Assembly: GCA_913031575.1 (NCBI GenBank)
Contig: CAJWEV010000015.1
Coordinates: forward strand, 1 to 43,454
Source: an uncultured Halieaceae bacterium
Lineage (GTDB): Bacteria > Pseudomonadota > Gammaproteobacteria > Pseudomonadales > Halieaceae
DNA: 43,454 nucleotides
Direction: 5' to 3'
Positions 1 to 9,687 of the stretch are shown here, piece after piece. How positions within the stretch are numbered: the first letter of the stretch is position 1; the number at the start of each line of letters is the position of its first letter. The notes beneath the pieces were generated by a model. That model was not told where the DNA came from, searched no databases, and saw only the letters and a program-made list of their open reading frames with translations. A program made the position numbers and the translations under genes.

Positions 1-480
1 CCGATGGAAGGCTTCAAAATTTCCTTTGGGATCGATTTTGATCACCCGGTCTTCAAGCACCGCGCTGCGACCGCAGAAATTGATTTCTCAACGACGTCCT
101 TTGTCCGAGAGGTCAGTCGTGCACGCACCTTTGGCTTCGTAGAAGAGATCGAATACCTTCGATCAAAAGGCCTTGCGCGCGGCGGCAGCATGGATAACGC
201 AATTGTCATAGATGACTACAAGGTCCTTAATAATGGTGGCCTCCGGTATGACGATGAGTTCGTCAAACACAAGGTGCTCGATGCGATTGGTGACCTGTAT
301 CTGCTGGGCTACAGCCTTATTGGTGAATACCGCGCCTTCAAGTCAGGCCACGCGCTGAACAACCTCGCATTACGTAAGCTCATAGCGGACAAGGAAGCTT
401 GGGAAATGGTGACCTTCGAAGACATTGAAGACGCGCCTATTTCCTACCAGCAGCCGTTCCTTACCTACGCTCCCGCTTAA
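1..480 (+). CDS. lpxC: UDP-3-O-acyl-N-acetylglucosamine deacetylase, C-terminal part
   Basis: The open frame runs in from the left edge, so the N-terminal half is missing; about 159 residues remain. LpxC is the zinc amidase that performs the committed step of lipid A synthesis in the cytosol. The fragment carries the second half of the active site: the motif [12 protein letters not shown], whose His and Asp bind zinc, and the later SGHALNN, whose His is the catalytic base in the E. coli enzyme. The end (PFLTYAPA) is typical for the family. Downstream come an M23 peptidase and secA, the order known from Pseudomonas. Identification is firm; the true start lies outside the window. Confidence 0.96.
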   Translation, partial: PMEGFKISFGIDFDHPVFKHRAATAEIDFSTTSFVREVSRARTFGFVEEIEYLRSKGLARGGSMDNAIVIDDYKVLNNGGLRYDDEFVKHKVLDAIGDLYLLGYSLIGEYRAFKSGHALNNLALRKLIADKEAWEMVTFEDIEDAPISYQQPFLTYAPA

Positions 481-573
481 TCGCGCGGTAGTTCACAGTC
501 GTCAACTCTTCGCTTTCACAGGACTTGTAACTCTGGCATAGTGGCCCCATTGAAATAGACGTTCGTAACACCT

Positions 574-1503
574 GTGAAATTCATTCTCATCAACAATGAG
601 GGTCCCTCTAAAACCGTCGAAATTGGGCGGTGGACGCGCGTGGTTGTCTCAGCGTTTTTGATTGGATTACCCGTCTCGTTAGCCGGGCTCAGTTACGAGT
701 TCGGCGTGAAAAAAGGCGTGGCGAAAGCCCAAGCCGCCGAGGAGACTCTGGCAGCCGAGGAAGCGCGCGAGCGTGCGAAAGCGCTGTCAGATATGGCCGT
801 GGAAGCGGAGCGTCGATTAGAGTCCATGACACTGCTGCTGGCTGAGTTGCAGAGTCGGGTAACACGGCTTGATGCTGTTGGTATGAACCTGACTCAAAGC
901 GCAGGGCTAGAGCCCGGCGAATTCAACTTTGACATGGCGCCTGCCCTCGGTGGTCCGTTGATGACCTCTCAGGAAGACGCGCGTGAGTTTATTCCGGCGC
1001 TGGAAGGTGAACTTTTTGCCCTGAGTACTGCACTTGACGATCGTGAAGTTCAGCTCGATATTTTGTCTGAGCTTATCCAAGGCGAGCAGGTTAAGAGCGA
1101 TGCAACACCGTCAGGTCGCCCTATTTTGTCGGGCTGGCTGTCATCGCGCTACGGAACGCGGATTGATCCGTTCAGCGGCAAGAAGGCATGGCACGAGGGC
1201 GTCGATTTTGCGGGAAAAGCAGGCTCAGATATTATTGCTGTGGCCAGCGGCGTTGTTAGCTGGAGCGGTGAACGCCACGGCTACGGCAAGATGGTTGAAG
1301 TCGCTCATGGTGATGGTGTTATTACCCGGTATGCGCACAACCAAGAGAATCTCGTCAAAGTGGGCGATATGGTGCGTCGCGGCGACGTGGTTGCCCTCAT
1401 GGGGAACAGTGGTCGTTCTACCGGCCCGCACGTTCACTTTGAAGTTCACAAAAACGGTCGTCCGGTCGACCCTGCCAGTTATTTACGGCGCACGCCTAAC
1501 TAA
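574..1503 (+). CDS. M23 (LytM-type) metallopeptidase-domain protein, membrane anchored
   Basis: A 309-residue protein starting at a GTG. A short cytoplasmic N-terminus is followed by one hydrophobic segment (about residues 24-45), then an Ala/Glu-rich probable coiled coil (about 48-105), and a C-terminal peptidase M23 domain (about 185-305). Zinc-site motifs are visible: HEGVDFAG (His and Asp) and GPHVHFEVH (HxH), so the peptidase domain looks catalytically intact. The family cleaves peptidoglycan cross-bridges or activates amidases in the periplasm. It sits between lpxC and secA, where enterobacteria have the translation-arrest regulator secM; no SecM-like sequence is seen here. The exact substrate cannot be read from sequence. 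Confidence 0.88.
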   Translation: MKFILINNEGPSKTVEIGRWTRVVVSAFLIGLPVSLAGLSYEFGVKKGVAKAQAAEETLAAEEARERAKALSDMAVEAERRLESMTLLLAELQSRVTRLDAVGMNLTQSAGLEPGEFNFDMAPALGGPLMTSQEDAREFIPALEGELFALSTALDDREVQLDILSELIQGEQVKSDATPSGRPILSGWLSSRYGTRIDPFSGKKAWHEGVDFAGKAGSDIIAVASGVVSWSGERHGYGKMVEVAHGDGVITRYAHNQENLVKVGDMVRRGDVVALMGNSGRSTGPHVHFEVHKNGRPVDPASYLRRTPN

Positions 1504-1589
1504 GGTCGCTCATGATCTCCGGTGATATTCACCGATTCCGTTAAAGGCGCAGACTGCGCACGACTCTAACATTTAGTATTGGAAACACC

Positions 1590-4295
1590 ATGGCAAACCC
1601 GCTGAAGATGATATTCGGCTCGCGAAACGATCGTGTTTTGCGTCGGATAAAGAAAACAGTCAAAAAGATCAACGCGCTTGAAGAGGTCATGCAAGCGCTC
1701 GACAACGACGCATTGCGCGGAAAAACACAGGAGTTTCGAGATCGCTATCAAGGGGGTGAGTCACTCGATGAACTTCTGCCCGAAGCATTCGCCCTTGTGC
1801 GCGAGGGTGGCGTCCGCGCTATGGGCATGCGCCATTTTGACGTTCAGTTGATCGGCGGTGTTGTACTTCACGAGGGTAACGTTGCAGAGATGCGAACTGG
1901 TGAAGGTAAGACACTGGCTGCCACGCTGCCAGCGTACCTCAATGCTCTATCTGGCAAAAGTGTTCACCTGATTACTGTCAACGATTACCTCGCGTCGCGC
2001 GATGCGGCGTGGATGGGCAAGCTATACAACTTCCTTGGCTTTGAGGTTGGTGTTGTTAAGGCAGGCCAGTCGCAAGAAGAAAAGCGCACCGCTTACTCGG
2101 CGGATATCGTCTACGGCACCAACAATGAGTTCGGTTTTGATTACCTTCGCGACAATATGGCCTTCAGTATGGCAGACAAGATGCAAGGGCAACTAGCCTT
2201 TGCCATTGTTGACGAGGTGGACTCGATTCTCATTGATGAAGCGCGGACGCCGCTGATTATCTCTGGCGCCGCTGAGGATAGCTCCGATCTTTACCGCAAG
2301 ATCAACAAGCTCATCCCCAGGCTCTTGCCTCGTAGTGATGAAGAAGCTGAGGATGGTGACTTTGTTATCGACGAGAAACAGCGAACAGTAGAGTTGACCG
2401 AAGACGGACATGAGCAGATTGAGACGATGCTAATAGATGAGGGGCTACTTGCATCCGATGATTCGCTGTATGCGTCAACTAATCTGGGCTTGTTACACCA
2501 CGTTAATGCGGCGCTTCGCGCTCACAATCTGTTCAACCGCAACGTCGAGTACATCGTACAAAACGGCCGTGTGGTTTTGATCGACGAGCATACTGGCCGG
2601 ACCATGCCGGGACGCCGTCTGTCAGAGGGTCTTCATCAGGCCATCGAGGCTAAGGAGAACGTAAATATTCAGGCCGAGAGCCAGACGATGGCCTCGACCA
2701 CCTTCCAGAATTATTTTCGTCTCTACGACAAGCTGAGTGGAATGACGGGCACAGCGGACACAGAAGCCTTCGAGTTCCGACAAATTTATGGCCTCGAGTG
2801 TGTGGTTATCCCCACCAATATCCCGATGAAGCGTAAGGACATGAATGACCTGGTTTTCATGTCGAAAGAGGAGAAGCTCGAGGCGATCGTCGAAGAGACC
2901 CGACGCATTATCGAGAACAAAGCACCTGTATTGGTGGGTACAGCCTCAGTTGAGACTTCTGAGGAGCTCTCGGACTACTTCAAGCAGGCGGGCATTGAGC
3001 ACAAGGTACTGAATGCGAAGTACCACGAGCAGGAAGCAGAGATTATCGCCCAGGCCGGGCGACCGGGCGTAGTCACCATCGCCACCAATATGGCCGGCCG
3101 CGGTACCGATATTGTGTTGGGCGGCAATCTGGAAGCGGAACTTGCATGTCTCGACGACGAGCTGGCACAGGAAGCAGCGCGCGTGGCATGGGAAGAGCGC
3201 CATCAAGCCGTGCTCGATGCCGGTGGTCTTCACATTGTGGGTACCGAGCGGCACGAGTCGCGCCGGATTGATAACCAGCTCCGCGGTCGTGCAGGGCGTC
3301 AGGGCGACCCTGGTGCATCGCGCTTTTACATATCGCTCGACGACAACTTGATGCGCATCTTCATGGGAAACATGGCCGGCATTATGCAAAAGGTCGGCAT
3401 GGAGCGCGGTGAAGCTATTGAGAGCGGTATGGTAACCAACTCGATCGAGCGCGCGCAGCGTAAGGTTGAGGGACGCAACTTTGATATTCGTAAGCAGTTG
3501 CTTGAGTACGATGACGTTGCCAACGACCAGCGCCAGATTATCTACTCACAGCGTGACCAATTGCTGGACGAAGACGATGTTGCGGAGATGATCACTAACA
3601 TCCGTGCGGATGTGATACACACCGGTATCGATCGTTTTATCCCAAGGATGAGCGTTGAGGAGCAGTGGGATATTTCCGGTCTCGAGCAGTATCTCAAAAC
3701 CGAGTTTGCACAGGAACTTCCTGTTGCTAGTTGGCTAGAGGAAGACACTAATCTTCATGAGGAGACGCTGCGCGAGCGCATCATTGGGTCCGTGCAATCA
3801 ACCTATGACGAGAAAGGCTCGCTTATTGGTGATGCTATGCGGCAGATCGAGAAACAGGTAATGCTGCAGGTGCTGGATGGCCTTTGGAAGGAACATCTCC
3901 AGACCATGGATCAGCTGCGTCAAGGCATCCACCTGCGCGCTTACGCTAACAAGAATCCTAAGCAGGAGTACAAACGTGAGGCCTTTGAATTATTCGAGGC
4001 GTTACTCGAGCGCCTGAAGCAAGAGGTGGTGCGTATTTTGAGCCACCTTCAGATCAAGCGACAGGACGAGGCTGAGCTGATTGAGCAAAAGCGTCGTGAG
4101 GAAGCAGGGCGACGTCAGTTGGCATTCCAGCACGCGCAAGCATCAGCTCTGCCGGAAGCCGAGCAGGAATCAGCCCAGCAGGTTGAGGCACCACAGCAAC
4201 CCATGGTGCGCGATGCCCCCAAGGTTGGCCGCAATGATCCGTGTCCCTGTGGCAGTGGTAAGAAGTATAAGCAGTGTTGCGGAGCGCTTAACTAA
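1590..4295 (+). CDS. secA: Preprotein translocase ATPase subunit SecA
   Basis: A 901-residue protein, the same length as E. coli SecA. It drives post-translational export through SecYEG. Seen in order: Walker A MRTGEGKT (from residue 101), the DEAD-like [17 protein letters not shown], the preprotein cross-linking region, NBD2 with [15 protein letters not shown] and [11 protein letters not shown], the helical scaffold, and a C-terminal linker ending in the zinc-binding SEC-C motif [13 protein letters not shown], which binds SecB and phospholipid. ATG start behind a weak GGAAA Shine-Dalgarno. The 86-bp leader has two small hairpins (1520-1534 and 1547-1559) but no arrest peptide. argJ begins 2 bases after the stop, so secA-argJ-mutT is probably one transcript. 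Confidence 0.98.
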   Translation: MANPLKMIFGSRNDRVLRRIKKTVKKINALEEVMQALDNDALRGKTQEFRDRYQGGESLDELLPEAFALVREGGVRAMGMRHFDVQLIGGVVLHEGNVAEMRTGEGKTLAATLPAYLNALSGKSVHLITVNDYLASRDAAWMGKLYNFLGFEVGVVKAGQSQEEKRTAYSADIVYGTNNEFGFDYLRDNMAFSMADKMQGQLAFAIVDEVDSILIDEARTPLIISGAAEDSSDLYRKINKLIPRLLPRSDEEAEDGDFVIDEKQRTVELTEDGHEQIETMLIDEGLLASDDSLYASTNLGLLHHVNAALRAHNLFNRNVEYIVQNGRVVLIDEHTGRTMPGRRLSEGLHQAIEAKENVNIQAESQTMASTTFQNYFRLYDKLSGMTGTADTEAFEFRQIYGLECVVIPTNIPMKRKDMNDLVFMSKEEKLEAIVEETRRIIENKAPVLVGTASVETSEELSDYFKQAGIEHKVLNAKYHEQEAEIIAQAGRPGVVTIATNMAGRGTDIVLGGNLEAELACLDDELAQEAARVAWEERHQAVLDAGGLHIVGTERHESRRIDNQLRGRAGRQGDPGASRFYISLDDNLMRIFMGNMAGIMQKVGMERGEAIESGMVTNSIERAQRKVEGRNFDIRKQLLEYDDVANDQRQIIYSQRDQLLDEDDVAEMITNIRADVIHTGIDRFIPRMSVEEQWDISGLEQYLKTEFAQELPVASWLEEDTNLHEETLRERIIGSVQSTYDEKGSLIGDAMRQIEKQVMLQVLDGLWKEHLQTMDQLRQGIHLRAYANKNPKQEYKREAFELFEALLERLKQEVVRILSHLQIKRQDEAELIEQKRREEAGRRQLAFQHAQASALPEAEQESAQQVEAPQQPMVRDAPKVGRNDPCPCGSGKKYKQCCGALN

Positions 4296-4297
4296 GC

Positions 4298-5491
4298 ATG
4301 AGCGAGTTTTCTATCCCGGGTGTTCGGCTTGGGGTCGCGCAAGCAGGCATCAAATATGAACGCCGTGATGATCTGACGCTGATCGAGATCGCCGAGGGAA
4401 GTTCAACGGCGGCGGTCTTTACCTTAAATGCGTTTCGCGCGGCACCCATAGTGGTCGCCGAGCGCAATAACGTCAGTCAGGATGCGCGATACATTCTCAT
4501 CAATTCGGGCAATGCCAACGCCGGTACCGGCAAGCCCGGTATGGATGCCTGCGAGGCAAGCTGCACAGCGGTCGCCAAACTGACTAATGACATCCCCAAT
4601 CGTGTACTGCCTTTCTCCACCGGCGTAATCGGTGAGGTACTGCCAGTACAAAAAATTGAAGCTGCTTTACCCGAGGCCATCGCCGACTTGTCCGAGGCTA
4701 ATTGGACACGAGCTGCTCGAGCTATCATGACCACCGATACGCGACCAAAGCTGCGTGCCAAAACGGTGGAGGTGAATGGCAAATTCTGTCGAATTGTAGG
4801 GATGAGCAAGGGCTCGGGGATGATTCAGCCTAACATGGCGACCATGCTCGGTTTTATAACCACGGACGCCGCTATCCCAGCGGTGATGCTGGATGGTATT
4901 TTGCGTGCCGCTGTTAATCTTAGCTTTAACCGTATTACGGTTGATGGTGACACCAGTACGAACGATGCAGTGACTATAACAGCGACGGGTCAATCTGAAT
5001 TTGTTATTTCTCCGTCCACGACAGATGAGGCGGAGGCCTTTCAATCGGCGTTGACCGCCCTGGCAGCCGAGTTAGCACAAGACATTGTGCGAGATGGTGA
5101 GGGCGCAACGAAGTTCGTAGCTATTGAGGTCTCAGGTGCAACAAGCGTTACGGAGGCGGATTCGGTAGGCCGGACAGTCGCGCATTCTCCCTTGGTTAAG
5201 ACAGCGCTTTTCGCCTCAGACCCTAACTGGGGACGCATCCTCGCTGCCATTGGACGCGCTGGCCTAGAGGACCTGGACGTTGACGCAGTATCTCTATCTA
5301 TCAACGGCGTACTGATTGCCGAGAACGGCGCCCGTGCAGGGAGCTATACCGAGCAGGCAGGCATTGCTGCCATGGCACCTGCGGATCTACTAATCTCCAT
5401 TGACCTGGCCCGCGGCAGTGAGACCGGGACGATTTGGACGACCGACTTCTCCTTCGACTATGTCAAGATAAACTCTGAGTACCGCACGTGA
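4298..5491 (+). CDS. argJ: Bifunctional glutamate N-acetyltransferase / ornithine acetyltransferase
   Basis: A 397-residue protein of the ArgJ family, which moves acetyl groups from N-acetylornithine to glutamate in the cyclic arginine pathway. The precursor self-cleaves before a conserved threonine; here the motif NMATMLGFITTDA places it at Thr182, and the preceding KGSGMIQP is also typical. SDPNWGRILAAIGRAG near residue 306 is another family signature. The C-terminus (VKINSEYRT) fits the usual end. It begins 2 bases after secA and its stop overlaps the mutT start, matching the conserved secA-argJ-mutT order. Whether the enzyme also uses acetyl-CoA (bifunctional) or not (monofunctional) cannot be decided from sequence alone. 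Confidence 0.97.
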   Translation: MSEFSIPGVRLGVAQAGIKYERRDDLTLIEIAEGSSTAAVFTLNAFRAAPIVVAERNNVSQDARYILINSGNANAGTGKPGMDACEASCTAVAKLTNDIPNRVLPFSTGVIGEVLPVQKIEAALPEAIADLSEANWTRAARAIMTTDTRPKLRAKTVEVNGKFCRIVGMSKGSGMIQPNMATMLGFITTDAAIPAVMLDGILRAAVNLSFNRITVDGDTSTNDAVTITATGQSEFVISPSTTDEAEAFQSALTALAAELAQDIVRDGEGATKFVAIEVSGATSVTEADSVGRTVAHSPLVKTALFASDPNWGRILAAIGRAGLEDLDVDAVSLSINGVLIAENGARAGSYTEQAGIAAMAPADLLISIDLARGSETGTIWTTDFSFDYVKINSEYRT

Positions 5492-5889
5492 TGGCGAGTC
5501 CTATTCATGTGGCGGTCGGTGTGCTGATTGATGCAAAAGCCTGCGTATTGCTTACGCGGCGGCCGAAAGGTACACACCTTGCCGGCTACTGGGAGTTTCC
5601 AGGAGGCAAAGTGGAAGCGGGGGAGTCCGTTCACACCGCTCTGGCGCGTGAGCTCGAGGAAGAGCTTGGCACTCGCATTGGTGACACGATTCCGTTAATA
5701 ACCGTTAGCCATGACTACGGGGAAAAGCGGGTCTTACTCGATGTGCATCAAGTGAAAGACTGGAGCGGTGAGCCCCATGGTGCAGAGGGGCAATCGTTGG
5801 CTTGGGTGGATGCTGGCTCGCTCGACGAGTTTCAGGTGCCTGAGGCGAACGCGGAGATTATGTCGCGGGTAAAAGCGCTACTAGCCTGA
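5491..5889 (+). CDS. mutT: 8-oxo-dGTP diphosphatase (MutT-type Nudix hydrolase)
   Basis: A 132-residue Nudix protein that removes oxidised dGTP from the nucleotide pool and so prevents A:T to C:G transversions. The complete Nudix box is present at about residues 37-60 (GKVEAGESVHTALARELEEE then LGT), matching Gx5Ex7REUxEExGU. EFPGGK just before it is standard for MutT. Its ATG overlaps the argJ TGA (TGATG); a GTG three bases earlier is an alternative start. The short form lacks the thiamine-phosphate-synthase-like C-terminal domain found in the Pseudomonas MutT fusion. It converges on coaE, and the 3' ends overlap by 9 bases. Confidence 0.9.
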   Translation: MASPIHVAVGVLIDAKACVLLTRRPKGTHLAGYWEFPGGKVEAGESVHTALARELEEELGTRIGDTIPLITVSHDYGEKRVLLDVHQVKDWSGEPHGAEGQSLAWVDAGSLDEFQVPEANAEIMSRVKALLA

Positions 5890-6486
5890 CGCGGCCGCGG
5901 CTCTTGCCAGTAACTCTTCGTGTAAGACGTTTACACGCTGATAAAGCACTTCTAGAGTAGCATCATTCGTTATAGACGTATCTGCTCGCGATAGGCGCGT
6001 CTGCCGATCTAGTTGCGCCGCCATGATTTGTTTTACCAGTGCCTCGCTGTTGTCATCGCGTGCCATGGTTCGTCTTAACTGCACTTCTTCAGGTACATCA
6101 ACGACAACAACGTAGTCGGCGAATGTGTTCTGGCCACTCTCTAATAGAAGTGGAGAGGATAAAACCACGTAGGGAGAAGTCGCTTGACTCAGCTGTCTTG
6201 CGATTTCGTCGCGGATGCGCGGGTGAGTGATGCCTTCTAATACTTTTCGCTCGTCGGGATTGTCAAAGACAATTTTTCGGAGCGCTGCACGATCGAGATC
6301 GCCGTCGGCAAGTAATATGTCCTTACCAAAGTGTTCAGCAATGGCAGTAAGGCCGTTGGTGCCCGGCTCAACCACGACGCGTGCAACCTTATCCGCATCG
6401 ACGACAGTAATGCCCAGTGTTTCGAGGTGATCAGTCACCGCAGATTTCCCGCTACCGATGCCTCCTGTGATACCCACCACGAACAT
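5881..6486 (-). CDS. coaE: Dephospho-CoA kinase
   Basis: A 201-residue P-loop kinase that phosphorylates dephospho-CoA, the last step of coenzyme A synthesis. The N-terminal Walker A is GITGGIGSGKSAV, followed by the family motif VVDADKVAR. The LID-region motif THPRIR and the sequence RMARDDNSEALVKQ-like stretch (RTMARDDNSEA) near residue 140 are also as expected. It starts 4 bases after the pilD stop on the same strand, which is the conserved pilD-coaE pair. Length is normal for the family. Confidence 0.96.
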   Translation of the reverse strand: MFVVGITGGIGSGKSAVTDHLETLGITVVDADKVARVVVEPGTNGLTAIAEHFGKDILLADGDLDRAALRKIVFDNPDERKVLEGITHPRIRDEIARQLSQATSPYVVLSSPLLLESGQNTFADYVVVVDVPEEVQLRRTMARDDNSEALVKQIMAAQLDRQTRLSRADTSITNDATLEVLYQRVNVLHEELLARAAAASG

Positions 6487-6490
6487 GTCG

Positions 6491-7348
6491 TTAGGTTCCC
6501 GTTACCCAAGTTAAGAGGACATTTGAGTAGAGCAAATGAATGAGCCCTGCGCCGGCAAGGAAGGGGCCAAACGGCATGGGCGTCTGACGGTCCCGCTTAC
6601 CCGTGACAATCAAAGCGACACCGAGAACAGCACCAACGACTGAAGAGAGTAAAACGATGGCAGGTAATGCAGCCAAACCAAACCACGCGCCCAATGCAGC
6701 GAGTAGCTTGAAGTCACCATGACCCATACCTTCTTTGCCCGTGACAATTTTGAAGAGCCAAAAAACAACCCAGAGGCATAGGTAACCGAAGACAGCACCC
6801 AATACGGCGCTATCAAGTGATACAAAAGTGTTATCGATATTGAGCAGCAGGCCTACCCACAAGAGTGGCAATGTCAGGCTATCGGGTAGCATTTGATGAT
6901 CAAGGTCAATCGCTGTGAGCACGACAAGAACGGCAGTGAGAAACATAGCGCCTGCCAAGGTGTAACCCACGCCGAAATGAAGGCCGCATAGCAGCCACAG
7001 AATGGCTGTCACCGCCTCCACAACAGGGTAGCGAACTGAAATCCGCGCTTTACAGGCGGCGCACTTACCACCCAATACCAGGTAACTTATTACAGGAATA
7101 TTCTGACTTGGCTTTATCTCCCAATCGCAATGTGGACAGCGCGATCCGGGCAAGGCGAGGGAGAGCTTTTCCGAAGCTTCAAGTACTTCGCCTCTGAATT
7201 CGGTGCACTCTCGCTGCCATTGAGCCTCTATCATTTTTGGGAGTCGGTATATAACAACGTTCAGAAAACTCCCCACTACAAGCCCGAGGACAGCGAGGGA
7301 GATGCTCAAGCCCGGTTGGGCTCGGATAAGTTCTTCGAGCGGGTCCAT
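6491..7348 (-). CDS. pilD: Type IV prepilin peptidase / N-methyltransferase
   Basis: A 285-residue inner-membrane aspartyl protease that cleaves and N-methylates type IV prepilins and type II secretion pseudopilins. The N-terminal domain has the two CxxC pairs (CPHCDW and CAACKA) of full-length bifunctional enzymes. The two catalytic aspartates are in the motifs DLDHQMLPD and GMGHGDFKLL. About eight hydrophobic segments are visible. The start is ATG at 7348, with GTG at 7351 directly upstream as an alternative. coaE follows 4 bases after the stop, but pilB and pilC, the usual upstream partners, are absent; malate synthase G is there instead. Confidence 0.95.
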   Translation of the reverse strand: MDPLEELIRAQPGLSISLAVLGLVVGSFLNVVIYRLPKMIEAQWQRECTEFRGEVLEASEKLSLALPGSRCPHCDWEIKPSQNIPVISYLVLGGKCAACKARISVRYPVVEAVTAILWLLCGLHFGVGYTLAGAMFLTAVLVVLTAIDLDHQMLPDSLTLPLLWVGLLLNIDNTFVSLDSAVLGAVFGYLCLWVVFWLFKIVTGKEGMGHGDFKLLAALGAWFGLAALPAIVLLSSVVGAVLGVALIVTGKRDRQTPMPFGPFLAGAGLIHLLYSNVLLTWVTGT

Positions 7349-7395
7349 CACATGATCTTACATCACCGCACGGCTCTGGTCTTCGAGTATTGCCT

Positions 7396-9564
7396 TTATG
7401 ATTTGCTTTGTAATCGGGCCTCATGAAGATTCGGCTCGGTGTATCCGCTGGGCTCAATAACCCCGTTCTTGACCAACTTCCAAGCCGCATCAAACGCATA
7501 TCCCTGTGGCTTGCCATCAAATACCATCTCCTGATAACTCGGATCCACCGAATTTTGCCCATCAACCACAGCGGCCATCCTAAGCATCGATTCCTTAAAC
7601 TGATCTTCGGTGATCACATCGTGGTGCAGCCAGTTAGCAATGTGCTGGCTAGAGATTCTGAGTGTTGCTCTGTCTTCCATCAGTCCCACGTTGTTGATGT
7701 CGGGTACTTTCGAGCAGCCAACACCTTGGTCGACCCAGCGCACCACATAGCCCAACATGCCTTGCACATTGTTATCGAGCTCTCGCTGGATTTCTTCGAC
7801 GGACAAGTCACTGCAGTTGCCCAGTGGAATCGTGAGTATGTCGTCGACGCTACAACGCTGGATTCCCTCAAGCTCAGCTTGAATCTCGCTTACGGACACG
7901 TCGTGATAGTGCGTTGCGTGAAGCGTCGCGGCGGTAGGTGAGGGCACCCAGGCACAGTTGGCGCCCGCCTTGGGGTGACCCAGCTTCGTATCGATCATGG
8001 CTTGCATGAGATCGGGCATGGCCCACATACCTTTGCCGATTTGGGCCTTACCGCGTAGCCCACAGTTGAGACCGGTGTCGACATTCCAATCCTCGTAAGC
8101 ATTAATCCAGAGCTCACCTTTCATGGCGGTCTTAGCGACCATGGGCCCCGCTTCCATGCTGGTATGGATTTCGTCACCGGTGCGATCGAGGAATCCCGTA
8201 TTGATGAACACCACGCGCTCGGACGCACGGCGGATGCACTCTGCGAGGTTCACAGTCGTCCGACGCTCCTCATCCATGATGCCGACTTTGAGGGTGTTGC
8301 GTGGCAGGTCAAACGCGTCCTCAATCGCAGTAAACAAGTCGACCGTCATGCTAACTTCATCGGGTCCATGCATCTTGGGCTTCACAATGTACATGGAGCC
8401 GGTTCGAGAGTTGCCGCCTTTACTGGCGCCCCTGAGGTCATGAAGCGAGCACGCCGTCGTGAACAGCGCATCCATGATGCCCTCAAAGATTTCGTTGCCC
8501 TCGGCATCCAAGATGGCAGGGTTAGTCATCAAGTGTCCTACGTTGCGCACGAACATGAGGCTCCGACCCGGTAGGCTGAAGCTTTCACCGCTGGGTGATG
8601 TGAACTCACGGTCGGCATTAAGGCTTCGCGTCAGTGTTTGGCCGCCTTTGTCGAAGCTCTCGCGTAAATCGCCACGCATTAACCCCAGCCAATTGCGGTA
8701 AACAAAGGTCTTGTCCTCAGCATCGACTGCTGCAACTGAGTCTTCACAGTCCTGAATCGTTGTGAGGGCCGATTCAAGGCAAATGTCTTTGACGCCTGCG
8801 GCATCCGTGCTGCCTACCGAGTGCTCACGGTCGATTTGTATCTCAGCGTGCAGGCCGTTGTGCTTCAGCAGTACACCTGAGGGATCACCTGCATCACCCG
8901 TAAAGCCAGCGAACTGATCGGGCGCGGAGAGCATGCTCAAGCTGCCATCAATCTGGTTAATCAGTAAATCGCCATCGACGATGGTGTAGTGGGCGGCTTG
9001 CTTGTGACTGCCCTGATTGAGTGGAAAGTGTGTGTCAAGAAATTCGCGTGCCCACTCGATGACCTTGTGACCACGAACTGGGTTGTAAGCACCAGCGCGA
9101 ACGGCGCCGTCTTCCTCAGAAATCACGTCAGTACCGTAAAGCGCATCGTAGAGTGAGCCCCAGCGCGCGTTAGCCGCGTTGAGGGCGTAGCGTGCGTTCA
9201 TCACAGGAACAACAAGCTGTGGTCCTGCAATCTCGGCAATCTCGGGGTCCACGTTTTGGGTAGTAATTTTGAAAGGAGCAGGCTGAGGTAATAGGTAGCC
9301 AATGTCCTTGAGCATGGTTTTGTAGGCCGCTCGGTCATAATCCGCACCCGGATTGGCTTTATGCCACGCGCTGATCTTGGCCTGCATTTCATCACGTACC
9401 GCAAGAAGCTCGCGATTGCGTGGTGTGAAGGTTTTGACGATATCCGCCAGGGCCTTCCAGAAAGTAGCAGAATCTACGCCCGTGCCAGGCAGTATCTCGC
9501 ATTCAAGAAGTGCATGAATCTCCGGATCGACCTTAAGTTCCGCGCACTCGATACGTGCTGACAT
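7396..9564 (-). CDS. glcB: Malate synthase G
   Basis: A protein of about 722 residues, matching the G isoform (E. coli GlcB 723). It condenses glyoxylate with acetyl-CoA to malate, serving growth on glycolate, acetate or fatty acids. Family motifs include [23 protein letters not shown], the catalytic-core stretch [32 protein letters not shown] and [18 protein letters not shown]-like [18 protein letters not shown]. The frame is open a further 11 codons upstream, but the ATG at 9564 is chosen because GGGAG stands 6 bases before it and the encoded start [10 protein letters not shown] is family-like. No isocitrate lyase lies nearby. An inverted repeat at 9649-9672 lies 85 bases upstream and may be a control site. 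Confidence 0.97.
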   Translation of the reverse strand: MSARIECAELKVDPEIHALLECEILPGTGVDSATFWKALADIVKTFTPRNRELLAVRDEMQAKISAWHKANPGADYDRAAYKTMLKDIGYLLPQPAPFKITTQNVDPEIAEIAGPQLVVPVMNARYALNAANARWGSLYDALYGTDVISEEDGAVRAGAYNPVRGHKVIEWAREFLDTHFPLNQGSHKQAAHYTIVDGDLLINQIDGSLSMLSAPDQFAGFTGDAGDPSGVLLKHNGLHAEIQIDREHSVGSTDAAGVKDICLESALTTIQDCEDSVAAVDAEDKTFVYRNWLGLMRGDLRESFDKGGQTLTRSLNADREFTSPSGESFSLPGRSLMFVRNVGHLMTNPAILDAEGNEIFEGIMDALFTTACSLHDLRGASKGGNSRTGSMYIVKPKMHGPDEVSMTVDLFTAIEDAFDLPRNTLKVGIMDEERRTTVNLAECIRRASERVVFINTGFLDRTGDEIHTSMEAGPMVAKTAMKGELWINAYEDWNVDTGLNCGLRGKAQIGKGMWAMPDLMQAMIDTKLGHPKAGANCAWVPSPTAATLHATHYHDVSVSEIQAELEGIQRCSVDDILTIPLGNCSDLSVEEIQRELDNNVQGMLGYVVRWVDQGVGCSKVPDINNVGLMEDRATLRISSQHIANWLHHDVITEDQFKESMLRMAAVVDGQNSVDPSYQEMVFDGKPQGYAFDAAWKLVKNGVIEPSGYTEPNLHEARLQSKS

Positions 9565-9648
9565 GATGTGCTCCCAATTAACGCGGCTTTTTAACAAAAC
9601 CCCATTTTCGTTTGGTTGTTACGTCGAGTGGAAGCGGGTTGATTTATG

Positions 9649-9672
9649 ACCATCATAAAAAATAATGATGGT
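9649..9672. promoter_or_regulatory. Inverted repeat upstream of glcB
   Basis: A perfect 8-bp inverted repeat (ACCATCAT, 8-base A/T spacer, ATGATGGT) in the 123-bp gap between the oxygenase gene and glcB. No T-run follows the stem in the direction of transcription, so it is not a good intrinsic terminator. Its place upstream of glcB suits an operator. A separate 15-bp AT palindrome at 9678-9692 overlaps the stop codon of the oxygenase gene. No regulator is assigned. Confidence 0.35.
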
Positions 9673-9687
9673 GGTACATTAAAAATT

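Noticed and set aside
1520-1559. Possible terminator before secA
   Set aside because: Two short stems without a following T-run; more likely leader structure or chance.
2946-3389. 147-codon open frame antisense to secA
   Set aside because: It lies wholly within secA on the other strand, lacks a ribosome-binding site and family features, and reflects codon bias of the real gene.
7423-7941. 172-codon open frame antisense to glcB
   Set aside because: Entirely covered by malate synthase G coding sequence; no recognisable domain.
9649-9672. Inverted repeat read as a terminator for the oxygenase gene
   Set aside because: No T-run follows the stem in the minus direction; an operator role is at least as likely.
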